The position numbers and the translations under genes are program-made. From assembly GCA_036264355.1 (NCBI GenBank), contig DATARD010000407.1, positions 1 through 64,000 on the forward strand: DNA of 64,000 nt. Direction: 5' to 3'. The notes beneath the pieces are model-generated. The model was not told where the DNA came from. It searched no databases and saw nothing but the letters and a program-made list of their open reading frames with translations. The DNA is from UBA5704 sp036264355. GTDB lineage: Bacteria > Acidobacteriota > Thermoanaerobaculia > Multivoradales > UBA5704. Position 1 is the stretch's first letter. Each line of letters starts with the position of its first letter. This document shows positions 46,377-54,700 of this stretch, piece after piece.

Positions 46377-46775
46377 GAGGTCGAACGGCTCGTTGTCGAG
46401 GTCGAACGGCTCGTTGTCGAGGTTGAACGGCTCGTTGTCGAGGTCGAACGGCCCGTTGTGGAGGTCGAACGGCGCGTTGTGGAGGTTGAACGGCCCGTTG
46501 TCGAGGTTGAACGGCCGTTGTCGAGGTCGAACGGCGCGTTGTGGAGGTTGAACGGCCCGTTGTGGAGGTCGAACGGCGCGTTGTGGAAGTCGAACGGTAC
46601 GTTGTCGAGGTCGAACGGCTCGTTGTCGAGGTCGAACGGCGCGTTGTGGAGGTCGAACGGTACGTTGTCGAGGTCGAACGGCGCGTTGTGGAGGTTGAAC
46701 GGCCCGTTGTCGAGGTCGAACGGCGCGTCGTGGAGGTCGAACGGCGCGTCGTCGTTGGAGGTCGAACGGCGCGTT
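46377..46775 (+). repeat. 21-bp tandem repeat array (about 19 units)
   Basis: Units start GAGGTCGAACGG and end CGTTGTC or CGTTGTG, 21 bp each; one unit (the seventh) is 20 bp. Each carries AACG-NNN-CGTT, a short inverted repeat whose centre (GCT, GCC, GCG, GTA) is the main variable part. In the frame Glu-Val-Glu-Arg-X-Val-Val nearly all other differences are synonymous (GTC/GTT, GTC/GTG, GAG/GAA). This hints at past coding, but the short unit breaks that frame and no start or Shine-Dalgarno sequence is visible. A single degenerate unit follows the TIGR03663 stop at about 44400. Confidence 0.92.
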
Positions 46776-46786
46776 GCGGCAAGGCT

Positions 46787-46849
46787 CCGGAATCTTGCGG
46801 CGATTCGCCGGAGCATTGCGGCGTTGCCCCGGAGCCTTGCGGCGCTGCT
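46787..46849 (+). repeat. Three units of a second 21-bp repeat
   Basis: Three consecutive 21-bp units share the frame CCGGA-N4-TTGCGGCG. They follow the main array with a short transition and lie before the HigA fragment. A seven-residue pattern (PE-x-CG) appears if translated in the main array's frame. Confidence 0.75.
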
Positions 46850-46909
46850 CCGTCGCTCCTCTGCCCAGCCTGAGCGCCTGGCACCTACACTACCCCACCG
46901 GGAGTCTCA

Positions 46910-47104
46910 TTCTCGCGGCTCAATGAGATCATCTGGGGCAAGCGCGCCGTCACTCCCCACACAGCCTCCGCCTGGCCCGAGCTCTCGGCATGTCGGCCGA
47001 CTTTTGGCTGGGCCTGCAACAGGACTGGGACCTCTGGCACACCTTGCGCAACGAGACTGCGGCTCAAATCGACCGACTCGTGCCCCTGCGCCTCCCTGCG
47101 TAGC
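46910..47104 (+). pseudogene. HigA-like antitoxin remnant, truncated and frameshifted
   Basis: The sequence reads RLNEIIWGKRAVTPHTA in one frame, then LRLARALGMSADFWLGLQQD, WDLWHTLRNETAA and QIDRLVPLRLPA to a stop at 47104 in another. Together they match the second half of HigA/VapI-type XRE antitoxins (NEI-x-x-GKRA-x-T-x-x-TA-x-RLA-x-x-LG). One missing C at about 46967 explains the frame change. The N-terminal half of the helix-turn-helix and any HigB toxin gene are absent. Confidence 0.65.
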
Positions 47105-47220
47105 CGGAGAGGTGCCAATTGAAGCTACCCACCGCGAAACCGCCACCGCCGACCGCGTCCGAGAAATCGCCGCCTCGCTCAATCGATCGCAGAAAGCTCC
47201 GTAGCGGGAGTAGCGCCATT

Positions 47221-47296
47221 CCTGGGAGCGTTGGCGTCTCGCCGGCTTTTTTTACGTCCTCACGGAAGTTGCCGGCGAGACGCCAGCGCTCCCAGG
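47221..47296. repeat. 26-bp inverted repeat element (REP/MITE-like)
   Basis: CCTGGGAGCGTTGGCGTCTC plus GCCGGC (47221-47246) is followed, after a 24-bp loop with a T-run, by its complement (47271-47296), with one mismatch. The arms resemble the CTGGGAGCGC-type intergenic palindromes seen in many soil bacteria. It could also act as a strong RNA hairpin. No transposase is near. Confidence 0.75.
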
Positions 47297-47393
47297 GTGA
47301 AAACCAGAAGAACGAGCCAGCGCGCGGTCACACCGGCTGTGGTATAAACGCCCTTCCTTCGCGGGCGACCGCGACAACCCAAGGAGGTGTGCC

Positions 47394-47643
47394 ATGTCTC
47401 ACAACGACCGCTTCGCCGACCTCCCCTGCTTTCGAGCCCACCAGTAAGAGAAAGAAGGGCTACCCGTCCGAGACGCGCGTGAAGCGTGGACCTCGGATCG
47501 TGCATGGGGACAAAGAGCTTCTCGAGAAACTAGGCCGGAACGATCTCTGTCCCTGCGGCTCGGGCCACCGCTTTCAAGAGCTGCTGTCTCGGGACCGGCC
47601 GCTTTTGACGGCACCGGCCGCCATCACTACTTTTAGAGATTGA
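47394..47643 (+). pseudogene. SEC-C motif protein gene with several frameshifts
   Basis: AAGGAGG and ATG at 47394 start MSHNDRFADLPCF. A second frame carries FEPTSKRKKGYPSETRVKRG and LLEKLGRNDLCPCGSGHRF; a third has FKSCCLGTGRF; and the last pieces read FDGTGRHHYF. Put together they give an intact-looking SEC-C zinc-binding tail (CPCGS-x-x-x-F-x-x-CC). At least three 1-nt indels are needed. It is either a recently dead gene or a stretch of poor sequence. Confidence 0.6.
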
Positions 47644-47715
47644 CCCGAAGGGCCGTCGATGCGACGGCCCTTCATCTCGTAGAGAGAAATCAGAAAAAGG
47701 AGCCGTGCGCGAGTC

Positions 47716-48849
47716 ATGCTCCAAGGCCAAAGATCCAGGCTGCTCTCCCTTCTGATATGGGTACCGCTGCTGTTCGTGTCTTCCTGCACGAAACAAGACA
47801 AGGTGCCCCTCCCCAAGGACAGCGTTGGTGGCTCAACGGCACACCCTGCCACGCAACCGAACAGCATTACGCCCAGGCCGGATACGATCAACAAGCTTGC
47901 CGGTCGCGAACAGATAAGCCAGTACATACGTCGGATGTTCCAGGACAAGGCGGGGAACATCTGGTTCGGTACGGAAACCGACGGCGTGTGCCGGTACGAT
48001 GGACGATCGCTCATCTACTTCACGCCGCAGGTGGACGGGTTGAGCGGCACTGCGGTGCGGGACATGGCGCAGGATGAGCGGGGGGACCTGTGGTTCGCCA
48101 CGCGAGGCGGCGTATCGCGCTACGATGGAACAACGTTTATCCGGTTCAAAACAACGGATGGTCTGGCCAATGATCAGGTCTGGAGCCTGTTGCTGGACCG
48201 GACCGGAGCCTTCTGGTTCGGTACCGAGGGCGGGGTCTCGCGCTTCAATGGAAAGATCTTTACCACGTTCCCGATCCCTGCCGCGGACCTCATCCAATCT
48301 CCACGTGCGGATCAAAGCTCGAAGCTGATCTACAGCATTATCCAGGACAAGGCTGGGCACATCTGGTTCGGTTCCAATGGTGGCGGTGTCTATCGTTACG
48401 ATGGATCATCGTTGACCAACTTCTCGGAGAAGGAGGGGCTCTGCAACAATTTCGTTCAATCGATCATCGAGGACCGGGCCGGGAACCTGTGGTTCGGCAC
48501 CCGCTTCGGGGGGCTGTGCAAGTATGACGGAACCGCCTTCACGAGGTTCACGAGGAAGGAAGGCCTGACGAAAGATTCCGTCTGGACGCTGTACCAGGAT
48601 CAGGCCGGCATCATTTGGGCGGGAACGGCCGGCGGTGGCGCATGCCGCTATGACGGGAAAACGTTGACCTGCTATGGAGAAAAGGATGGTCTTGGCAATC
48701 TGTATGTCCAGAGCATTCTGGAAGATACCAACGGACAGCTTTGGTTCGGGACCTCCGGCGGGGTGTACCGCTTCAATGGGAAGACGTTCACCAATTTCAC
48801 GAAAGAGGACGCCCTTCGGCAGTTGGGCGATCATCCTGAAGCGCCATGA
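47716..48849 (+). CDS. Propeller-repeat lipoprotein
   Basis: A 377-residue secreted lipoprotein. The signal sequence MLQGQRSRLLSLLIWVPLLF ends in a lipobox (VSSC). From about residue 65 there are about seven repeats of roughly 40 residues with the pattern D-x-x-G-x-[IL]-W-F-G-T-x-x-G-G-V-x-R-[YF]-[DN]-G, as in sensor propellers (Reg_prop) of hybrid two-component systems. Here the propeller stands alone with no kinase. It should face the periplasm. GC and codon use look lower than in its neighbours, suggesting transfer, possibly from Bacteroidota. AAAGGAG lies upstream with a long gap. Confidence 0.85.
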   Translation: MLQGQRSRLLSLLIWVPLLFVSSCTKQDKVPLPKDSVGGSTAHPATQPNSITPRPDTINKLAGREQISQYIRRMFQDKAGNIWFGTETDGVCRYDGRSLIYFTPQVDGLSGTAVRDMAQDERGDLWFATRGGVSRYDGTTFIRFKTTDGLANDQVWSLLLDRTGAFWFGTEGGVSRFNGKIFTTFPIPAADLIQSPRADQSSKLIYSIIQDKAGHIWFGSNGGGVYRYDGSSLTNFSEKEGLCNNFVQSIIEDRAGNLWFGTRFGGLCKYDGTAFTRFTRKEGLTKDSVWTLYQDQAGIIWAGTAGGGACRYDGKTLTCYGEKDGLGNLYVQSILEDTNGQLWFGTSGGVYRFNGKTFTNFTKEDALRQLGDHPEAP

Positions 48850-48916
48850 AGCTGTCCACAAACCCCTGAAGTGCGGCGAGACGTTGCGTGAGGGTCAGGC
48901 TGAGCATCCAGGGAGC

Positions 48917-49684
48917 TCAGAAGAACGAGCCGTGCGCTAGGAAGTAGCTGTAGCCGACGTACATGCCGCCGGTGATGCGGGGACCGAGGGCGATGAGGGC
49001 GGCGAGGCTTGCGAGGGCGTGGGAGAGAGCGATGGGAATGAGGTTCGGATTCCGCTCGTAGAGCCAGCACCAGGCGAGCCCGGCGAGAAAGGTTGCCGGG
49101 GTCAGGAAGGGGTTAGGGAAGTGGATGAGGGCGAAGAAGCCGGCGGCGACCAGGAAGGCGGCGCGGCGTCCGAAGCTCTCTTTGGCTTCGCGGAAGACGA
49201 CGGTCTGCAGGATGAACTGCTGCACCAGCGCCCAGAGCACGAGCCCGCCGAAGCGTAGGATCATGTTGTCGCGCGGCTGGACGGTGCCGAGCTCCCAGCC
49301 GGCCGCGACGAGGAGGAGCACGGCGGGGAGGGTCATGCCCAAGGCCCACCGCAGCCCCGGCGCCAGGGCTTGGCGCTGGAATCCCCACGGACCGCCCTCC
49401 CGCCGGTTGTCCCAGGCGCAGAAAGCCAGCGCGGCCAGGATCGCCAGAGCTCCGATGCCGTGCGCCACTCCCGCCAGCGGGACGACGACCCACAGGTAGC
49501 CGGCGAGCAGAGTGAGGATGATCAGGGTCGTTTTCAAGCTGCGAGCGTCTCCGGACGTCACGCGGCTGTCACACGCGTGAAACACGGATGATACGCCCTT
49601 TTGCGCGTGCTCGGCGATGTGCATCAGCAGCCCGATCAGGTCGTCGGCAGCCGCCGGAGTCCGGGCGAGGGGCTTCCATTGCAA
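48917..49684 (-). CDS. CPBP-type intramembrane protein with altered active site
   Basis: About 255 residues with seven or eight hydrophobic segments. The second half matches the CPBP (CAAX protease/bacteriocin-processing) fold: FALIHFPNPFLTPATFLAGL then AWCWLYERNPNLIPIALSHA, with His residues of motifs 2 and 3. The first motif, normally EExxxR, reads VQQFILQTVVFRE here, so both catalytic glutamates are Gln. It may be an inactive or altered relative. Start is uncertain: the frame begins at TTG 49684, with an internal ATG at 49624 and other candidates nearer LKTTLIIL; none has a clear Shine-Dalgarno sequence. Confidence 0.68.
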   Translation of the reverse strand: MQWKPLARTPAAADDLIGLLMHIAEHAQKGVSSVFHACDSRVTSGDARSLKTTLIILTLLAGYLWVVVPLAGVAHGIGALAILAALAFCAWDNRREGGPWGFQRQALAPGLRWALGMTLPAVLLLVAAGWELGTVQPRDNMILRFGGLVLWALVQQFILQTVVFREAKESFGRRAAFLVAAGFFALIHFPNPFLTPATFLAGLAWCWLYERNPNLIPIALSHALASLAALIALGPRITGGMYVGYSYFLAHGSFF

Positions 49685-49754
49685 CTTGTCTATGAGTTAA
49701 AGTCGGCCCGCGGCCGGTAAATACACCATGGTCTGCTTACTAGGAGAAGTACTG

Positions 49755-49976
49755 ATGCGAAAGAGCTCTTTCATCAAGCTAGGATGTGCCGCCCTGATCG
49801 CAGCTTCCACGATGCTGGCCTCGGCGCCCGCACAGGCTGCCCATACCGCTCCCCTCTGCCTCTACAGCTACACGCAGTCGAATGGCGACGTCTGTACCTA
49901 CAACGGGCTGTCGAACCACTGCTGCACCTACATCAAGAGCGACGGCAGCAATTGCCCGCCGATCTGCAACAACTAA
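49755..49976 (+). CDS. Secreted Cys-rich mini-protein
   Basis: A 73-residue precursor. The signal peptide MRKSSFIKLGCAALIAASTM ends at APAQA. The mature part (about 45 residues) has six Cys (LC, VC, CC, NC, IC) and is rich in Ser, Asn and Tyr. TAGGAG lies 9 nt before the ATG. It stands alone between the CPBP-like gene and hipA, with no regulator attached. It is similar in size, export and Cys count to the 31525 peptide but not clearly homologous by sequence. Confidence 0.75.
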   Translation: MRKSSFIKLGCAALIAASTMLASAPAQAAHTAPLCLYSYTQSNGDVCTYNGLSNHCCTYIKSDGSNCPPICNN

Positions 49977-50100
49977 CCTCATAGCGTAGAGCCGGCGGCG
50001 GGCGCGGGCGCTTGGAGGTCCGTTCCCGCCGCCACTCATTGAACCTCATCGAGCCGGACTTGCGGACCGCAGTCCGGGTGACGTGGCCCGTGCCCCGCGC

Positions 50101-51345
50101 TCAAACGCGCGCGAGGCACTCCTGGATGCTCTTCTCGATCGCCTTGGCGCTTCTCGCGGCGGCTCCCGCATCGCTGGCGTGAACAGGCCAGCGCGCCACG
50201 GCGGCGGCGACCTCGGCCAGGATCTCCTGGGCTTCGCGGCCAGAAATCCCGGCGAGCTCCGCCAGTTTCAGGAAATGGCTGCGCGCCGGGGCGCGCCCTT
50301 CTCCGGCGATGGTCATGGTGTGCTCGCCCGCGGGGCCGGACGCGAAGACGAGGTCGTAGGCGGGGGCCAGCTCCCAGGTTCCTTCGGTGGTCATGCGGAA
50401 GGCGAAGTTCTTCACATGGTCGTCCCGGTTGTGCGCCAGGACGTTGAAGACCATCCGGCGGTAGCATTCCAGAACGTCCTGGTGATTCTTGGTCAGGATC
50501 CGCGTCACCTCCAGGAGCTGGCTGTAGTCGCAGCTCGGAATGCGGAAGTTGGCGTGGATGAGGTTGCCGAAGGTGTGCACGTGGAAACGGTGGTTGCCCT
50601 GACGGTCAAACCGTTCAGCGCCGAAGAACCGGTCTCCCTGGGCCGTCTCGAAGAGCAGGGTGGGCGGCATGGTGATCCCGGCCTCTTTCGCCATCAGGGA
50701 GTAGGCGAGCTCGGCCGGCCCGGCATCCGGCGCGTCTTTCCGGGCGGCGAGCTTGACGATCCAATGCGTATAGCCCGTGGGCAGGTCGTCCTCCCCCGAA
50801 AGGATCTCGTCTCCCGAGACTCCGACCAGCACTTTCGGCCGCGCTCCGCCCGGGCTGCCGCCGGCGCGCAAGAGCTGCGGCAGCACTTCCTTGGCGGTGC
50901 CTTGGATCACCTCTCGGGAGGCGCGAGCCATCGCGTGCAGGTCGAGCTGCCGCGCCAGGCGGTCCGCGGGATCGGCCGGCGGATGATAGGTGAGCGCTCC
51001 CATGGTTCTCGTTCCCAGATAGGCCAGCCGATCGAGCACCGACACTTCGGCGAGGGCGAGGCCCTGCTGGGTGAAGAACCGATCCATGAGCAGCAATCCC
51101 CATCCGTCCGGCAACGAGTCGTCGAAGAGACCGAAGATGGGGCCGAAGGCGTGATCCCGATGCTCGAGAAGACCCGGCTGCGGCGGCAGCTTGAAGGGAG
51201 ACAGCCAGAGAGGATTGACCAGGAAGGCCGGGTCGTACTCGAAGTAGATCTGCCGGCTGGCCGGCCGCGGCCCGGATTCCGCCAACCGTCCGACGACGCG
51301 CTCCAGGCCCGGCTGCTGGACGAGACGCACCTCCAGGCTTTTCAT
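50101..51345 (-). CDS. hipA: HipA-like Ser/Thr kinase toxin
   Basis: A 414-residue kinase of the HipA family. The N-terminal domain (YFEYDPAFLVNPLWLSPFKL) and core elements are clear: KVLVGVSGDE, THWIVKLAARKDAPDAGPAE (ATP Lys), ETAQGDRFFGAERFDRQGNH, the catalytic HNRDDHVKNF and the metal-binding APAYDLVFA. HipA toxins phosphorylate aminoacyl-tRNA synthetases and cause persistence. The ATG at 51345 overlaps the stop of the hipB-like gene (ATGA); a longer frame upstream is not supported. No frame damage is visible. Confidence 0.9.
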   Translation of the reverse strand: MKSLEVRLVQQPGLERVVGRLAESGPRPASRQIYFEYDPAFLVNPLWLSPFKLPPQPGLLEHRDHAFGPIFGLFDDSLPDGWGLLLMDRFFTQQGLALAEVSVLDRLAYLGTRTMGALTYHPPADPADRLARQLDLHAMARASREVIQGTAKEVLPQLLRAGGSPGGARPKVLVGVSGDEILSGEDDLPTGYTHWIVKLAARKDAPDAGPAELAYSLMAKEAGITMPPTLLFETAQGDRFFGAERFDRQGNHRFHVHTFGNLIHANFRIPSCDYSQLLEVTRILTKNHQDVLECYRRMVFNVLAHNRDDHVKNFAFRMTTEGTWELAPAYDLVFASGPAGEHTMTIAGEGRAPARSHFLKLAELAGISGREAQEILAEVAAAVARWPVHASDAGAAARSAKAIEKSIQECLARV

Positions 51346-51647
51346 GCGCGGCCCCGGCGACGGATGGGTAGTGTCTCGGCTGCTTCGAGCTCGGCGAGCG
51401 ACGCAGCGCGCGCGGGCTGCAACAGGGCGTCGAAATCGTCCAACCGGTTGAGCGCGAAGGCGAGCGCGAGCAGATGCTGGAGCGAGGCGCGGCCGGACGC
51501 CTCGAAGCGCCGGAGCGAGGCCAGGCTGACTCCGGACCGTTCGGCCAGCGTGGACTGCTTCCAACCCCTGGCCAGCCGCAGTGCCCTGACCCGGGCGGCC
51601 AGGGTCTTGCTGACCTGCTCGGGTGTCTGGAGTGAAAATCCATCCAT
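51342..51647 (-). CDS. hipB: HipB-like antitoxin (XRE helix-turn-helix)
   Basis: A 101-residue DNA-binding protein. The helix-turn-helix is VRALRLARGWKQSTLAERSG then VSLASLRRFEASGRASLQHL; the C-terminal tail (EAAETLPIRRRGRA) is basic. It is the antitoxin and repressor of the coupled hipA. GGAAGGAC precedes the ATG. A TATACT box lies about 40 bp upstream, in a stretch with short dyad symmetry. Confidence 0.88.
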   Translation of the reverse strand: MDGFSLQTPEQVSKTLAARVRALRLARGWKQSTLAERSGVSLASLRRFEASGRASLQHLLALAFALNRLDDFDALLQPARAASLAELEAAETLPIRRRGRA

Positions 51648-51684
51648 GGTGCCGTCCTTCCCCGTCGGGCGTTCGACAACAGCT

Positions 51685-51690
51685 AGTATA
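51685..51690 (-). promoter_or_regulatory. Candidate -10 box of hipBA
   Basis: TATACT on the minus strand about 37 bp before the hipB ATG, inside AGC...GCT dyad sequence that could be the operator. Confidence 0.35.
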
Positions 51691-51782
51691 CGAGCGCTAA
51701 AGACGATTGGGAAGGATAAGAGCTCAAATATTGGCTGTGGGCGACCGCCGCGAGAGGCTTCCTTCTCGCGGCGGCTCAGGGA

Positions 51783-54700
51783 TCAGGGATAGCCGTCGAT
51801 CTCGACGATGCTCCTCCCTTCGAAGGTGACGTAGATGGCCCGGCCATCGATGCCGACGGCCGAGACGGGGGCGAGCGGCTTGGGCAGCGCTCCGGAGAGG
51901 TCGTGCCAGGCCTTGCCGTCGTGGTAGAAGACGCCGGTGAAGGGCGAGGCGGCCACTGCCACGGTCGGATCGTCACGCAGGAACGCCATGTGCGTCAGTG
52001 TGGACATCACGAAGTTGACCGCGCGCGCACGGCCGCCGAGCTCCTGGATCGGGCCCGCCACGTCGACCGCGCCGCTCAGGGGATACGTGCCGCTTCCGGT
52101 GATCAGATTGGTCAACACCGTGTCCGGCGTGAACGACACGCCGCCGTTCCGCGAGACTTGGACGCCGCTCGCGGTGAGCCCAAAGATGATCTTCTCGTCG
52201 TAGGGGTTGATGAAGCAGGGGCCGTAGATCGCTCCGTCGCTGAGACCGTTGAGCGGCAACGGATGCCAGGTGTCTTTTCCGGCGTTGCGCTTGAAGAGGG
52301 TGAGGCTTCCGGCGAGCGGCGCGTAGGCGTAGTACACCGGCTTCGCGTGGCCGCCGGCGATCCAGAAGCCGCGCGTTCCCGCCGGCAGGTGCTTGGATTC
52401 GAGCGTCCAGCCGGCGAAGAGGGAGGCGGCGGATGGCGCCGCCGCGAATCTCGTGTTGCGCACCAGAGATGGGAGGCCGGACGGGTCCGGCAGGCCGAGC
52501 GGGCCGGGCACCGGATTGCCTTTCCCGTCGAGGAGCGGCAGATTGACCAGCATCACCGCGTCCAGCAGCGGAAAGGTGGGGCTTTCGCCCTGGAGCGTCT
52601 GGATGCACTGGAACCCGAGTGGGCCGTCGAAGGTGCTGTCGTTCTTGATGGCAATGGCCGCTCCCTCGGTGAAGTTGGAGCCGGGCGGCGGCGTCTCTCC
52701 GAACGCCACCAGGGTCGCGTCGTCGATGCGGCGGGCAATGACCGCGAGGCTCGGGTTGCCGGCGTCCGCGGCGGTCCACACCGCGTCGCCGAGCGAGCCG
52801 TTGTTGATCCAGGCCGGCGCCGGAGCGCCGAGCGTGCTCGTGGTGCGATACCAGCCGTCGTTGTCGGCGGTCGGATAGACCAGCTTCGAGCGCTGGGTGG
52901 CGCTGACTTGCAGCACGTTCAGCGTGTGCGCGTGGTGGGTGTGCAGGCCGTCGTTGCGCTCGCTCCAAGAGTCGCTCGCGACCTGCCCTTCAAACAGACC
53001 GCCGTCGCATCCGACCCAGGCCAGGTTGCCGTCCGCCGCGAGGTGAAAGTCCCAGAAGTCGCTGTGGATGCGGTCGGAGCCGCGCGCACCGATGAAGGAG
53101 CTGGCGAATTCCTGCCACTGGATGATGCCGCCGGAGATGCCGGTCGCGACCTGGATGTCGTCCGCCGAGGAGGCGAAGAGGCGCGCCCGGCCGCCGATGC
53201 CGCCCGGCAGGCCCGCTTTGTCGACGACGTACGACTTGAGAAAGCGGCGGCCGCCCAGGCCCGTGCCGTCCCCGGGAACCATGATCTGCACGGACCACTG
53301 ATCGGCGAGCAGGTCGTGGATGAGAATTATGCTGTGATTGCCGGCGGGATCTGTCCGCGTTCCGGTCACGAAAATCTTGCAGGTGACGTAGGCCGAGGTG
53401 TCCACGGCCGCCAGGCCCAACCTCTCATCGCCGCCGTTGGGCCGGATATCGGTGTCGACGTCGTAGGTGCCGGCGGGAACCGTGGTGGTGCCGACGGTGG
53501 TCTGCGGAATGGTGATCCGGCGCACGAATGCGCGCCCAAACCAGCTCAATCCATCGTCGGGAGAAAAGAACAGATGCGATTCGGAGCGCGCCCAGAGGAA
53601 CTGCAGGCGTTTGGAGATCTGCCAACTGGTGAGCACGCCGCTCGCCGGGGTCCCCGTGAGGCTCGACACGTCGATGGCTTGCCAGTCGTGCGCCGGAGAC
53701 CACCAGAAAACGATCACCTCGCCCGCCGGATTGACCCCCGCCAGATGCTCGACGTTGAACGGACCGTTCGGCGTCTGCCAACTGGTCAGCGCACCGTTCG
53801 ACGTCCGTCCGGTCTTCGCCGTCACGTCGACGGTCTGCCAGTCGTGCGCGGAAGACCAATAGAAAACGATCACATGGCCTGCCGGATTGACGCCCGCCAG
53901 ATGCTCGACGTTGAACGGACCGTTCGGCGTCTGCCAGCTCGTCAACGCCGTCTTGCTCTGCTGCCCGGTCTTCGCGGTGACGTCGACCGCCTGCCAGTCG
54001 TGGGCGGACGACCAATAGAAAACGATCACATGGCCTGCCGGATTGACGCCCGCCAGGTGCTCGACGTTGAGCGGCCCGTTCGGGGTCTGCCAGCTCGTCA
54101 GCGCCGTGGTGCTCTGCTGTCCGGTCTTCGCGGTGACGTCGACGGACTGCCAGTCGTGCGCCGGAGACCAGTAGAAAACGATCACATGGCCCGCCGCATC
54201 GACCCCCGCCAGATGCTCGACGTTGAGCGGTCCGTTCGGCGTCTGCCAGCTCGTCAATGCCAAGCCGTTCTGCAACCGATTTCCGGTTTTCTGGGAGACG
54301 TTGATGGCCTGCCAGTCGTGCGCCGGAGACCAGACGAAAACGATCACGTCGCCGGCCGGAGTGACGCCGGCGAGGTGCTCGACGTTGAACGGTCCGTTCG
54401 GCGTCTGCCAGCTCGTCAGCGGCCCCTGGATGACCTGGCCGGTCTTCGCCGTCACGTCGACGACCTGCCAGTCGGCGCGCTCCGAGGAATAGAGCACGAT
54501 GACGTGACCCGCGGCGTCGGTGAACGCGAGGTGCTCGACGTGGAAAGGCCCGTTCGGCGTCTGCCAATTGGTCAGCGCGCTCTTCGCGCGAACGCCCGTC
54601 GCGGCGGAAAGATTCGCCACCCGCCAATTCAGCTTCGGCGTCCAGGAATAGAGCAGCACGTCGCCCGCCGGGGAGACGCCGGCCAGCCGCTCCTCCAGAA

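Noticed and set aside
46377..46775. Possible CRISPR array or a large repeat protein on either strand
   Set aside because: No spacers. Open frames on both strands follow from a 21-bp unit without stops; a 20-bp unit breaks the sense-like frame and no start signal is visible.
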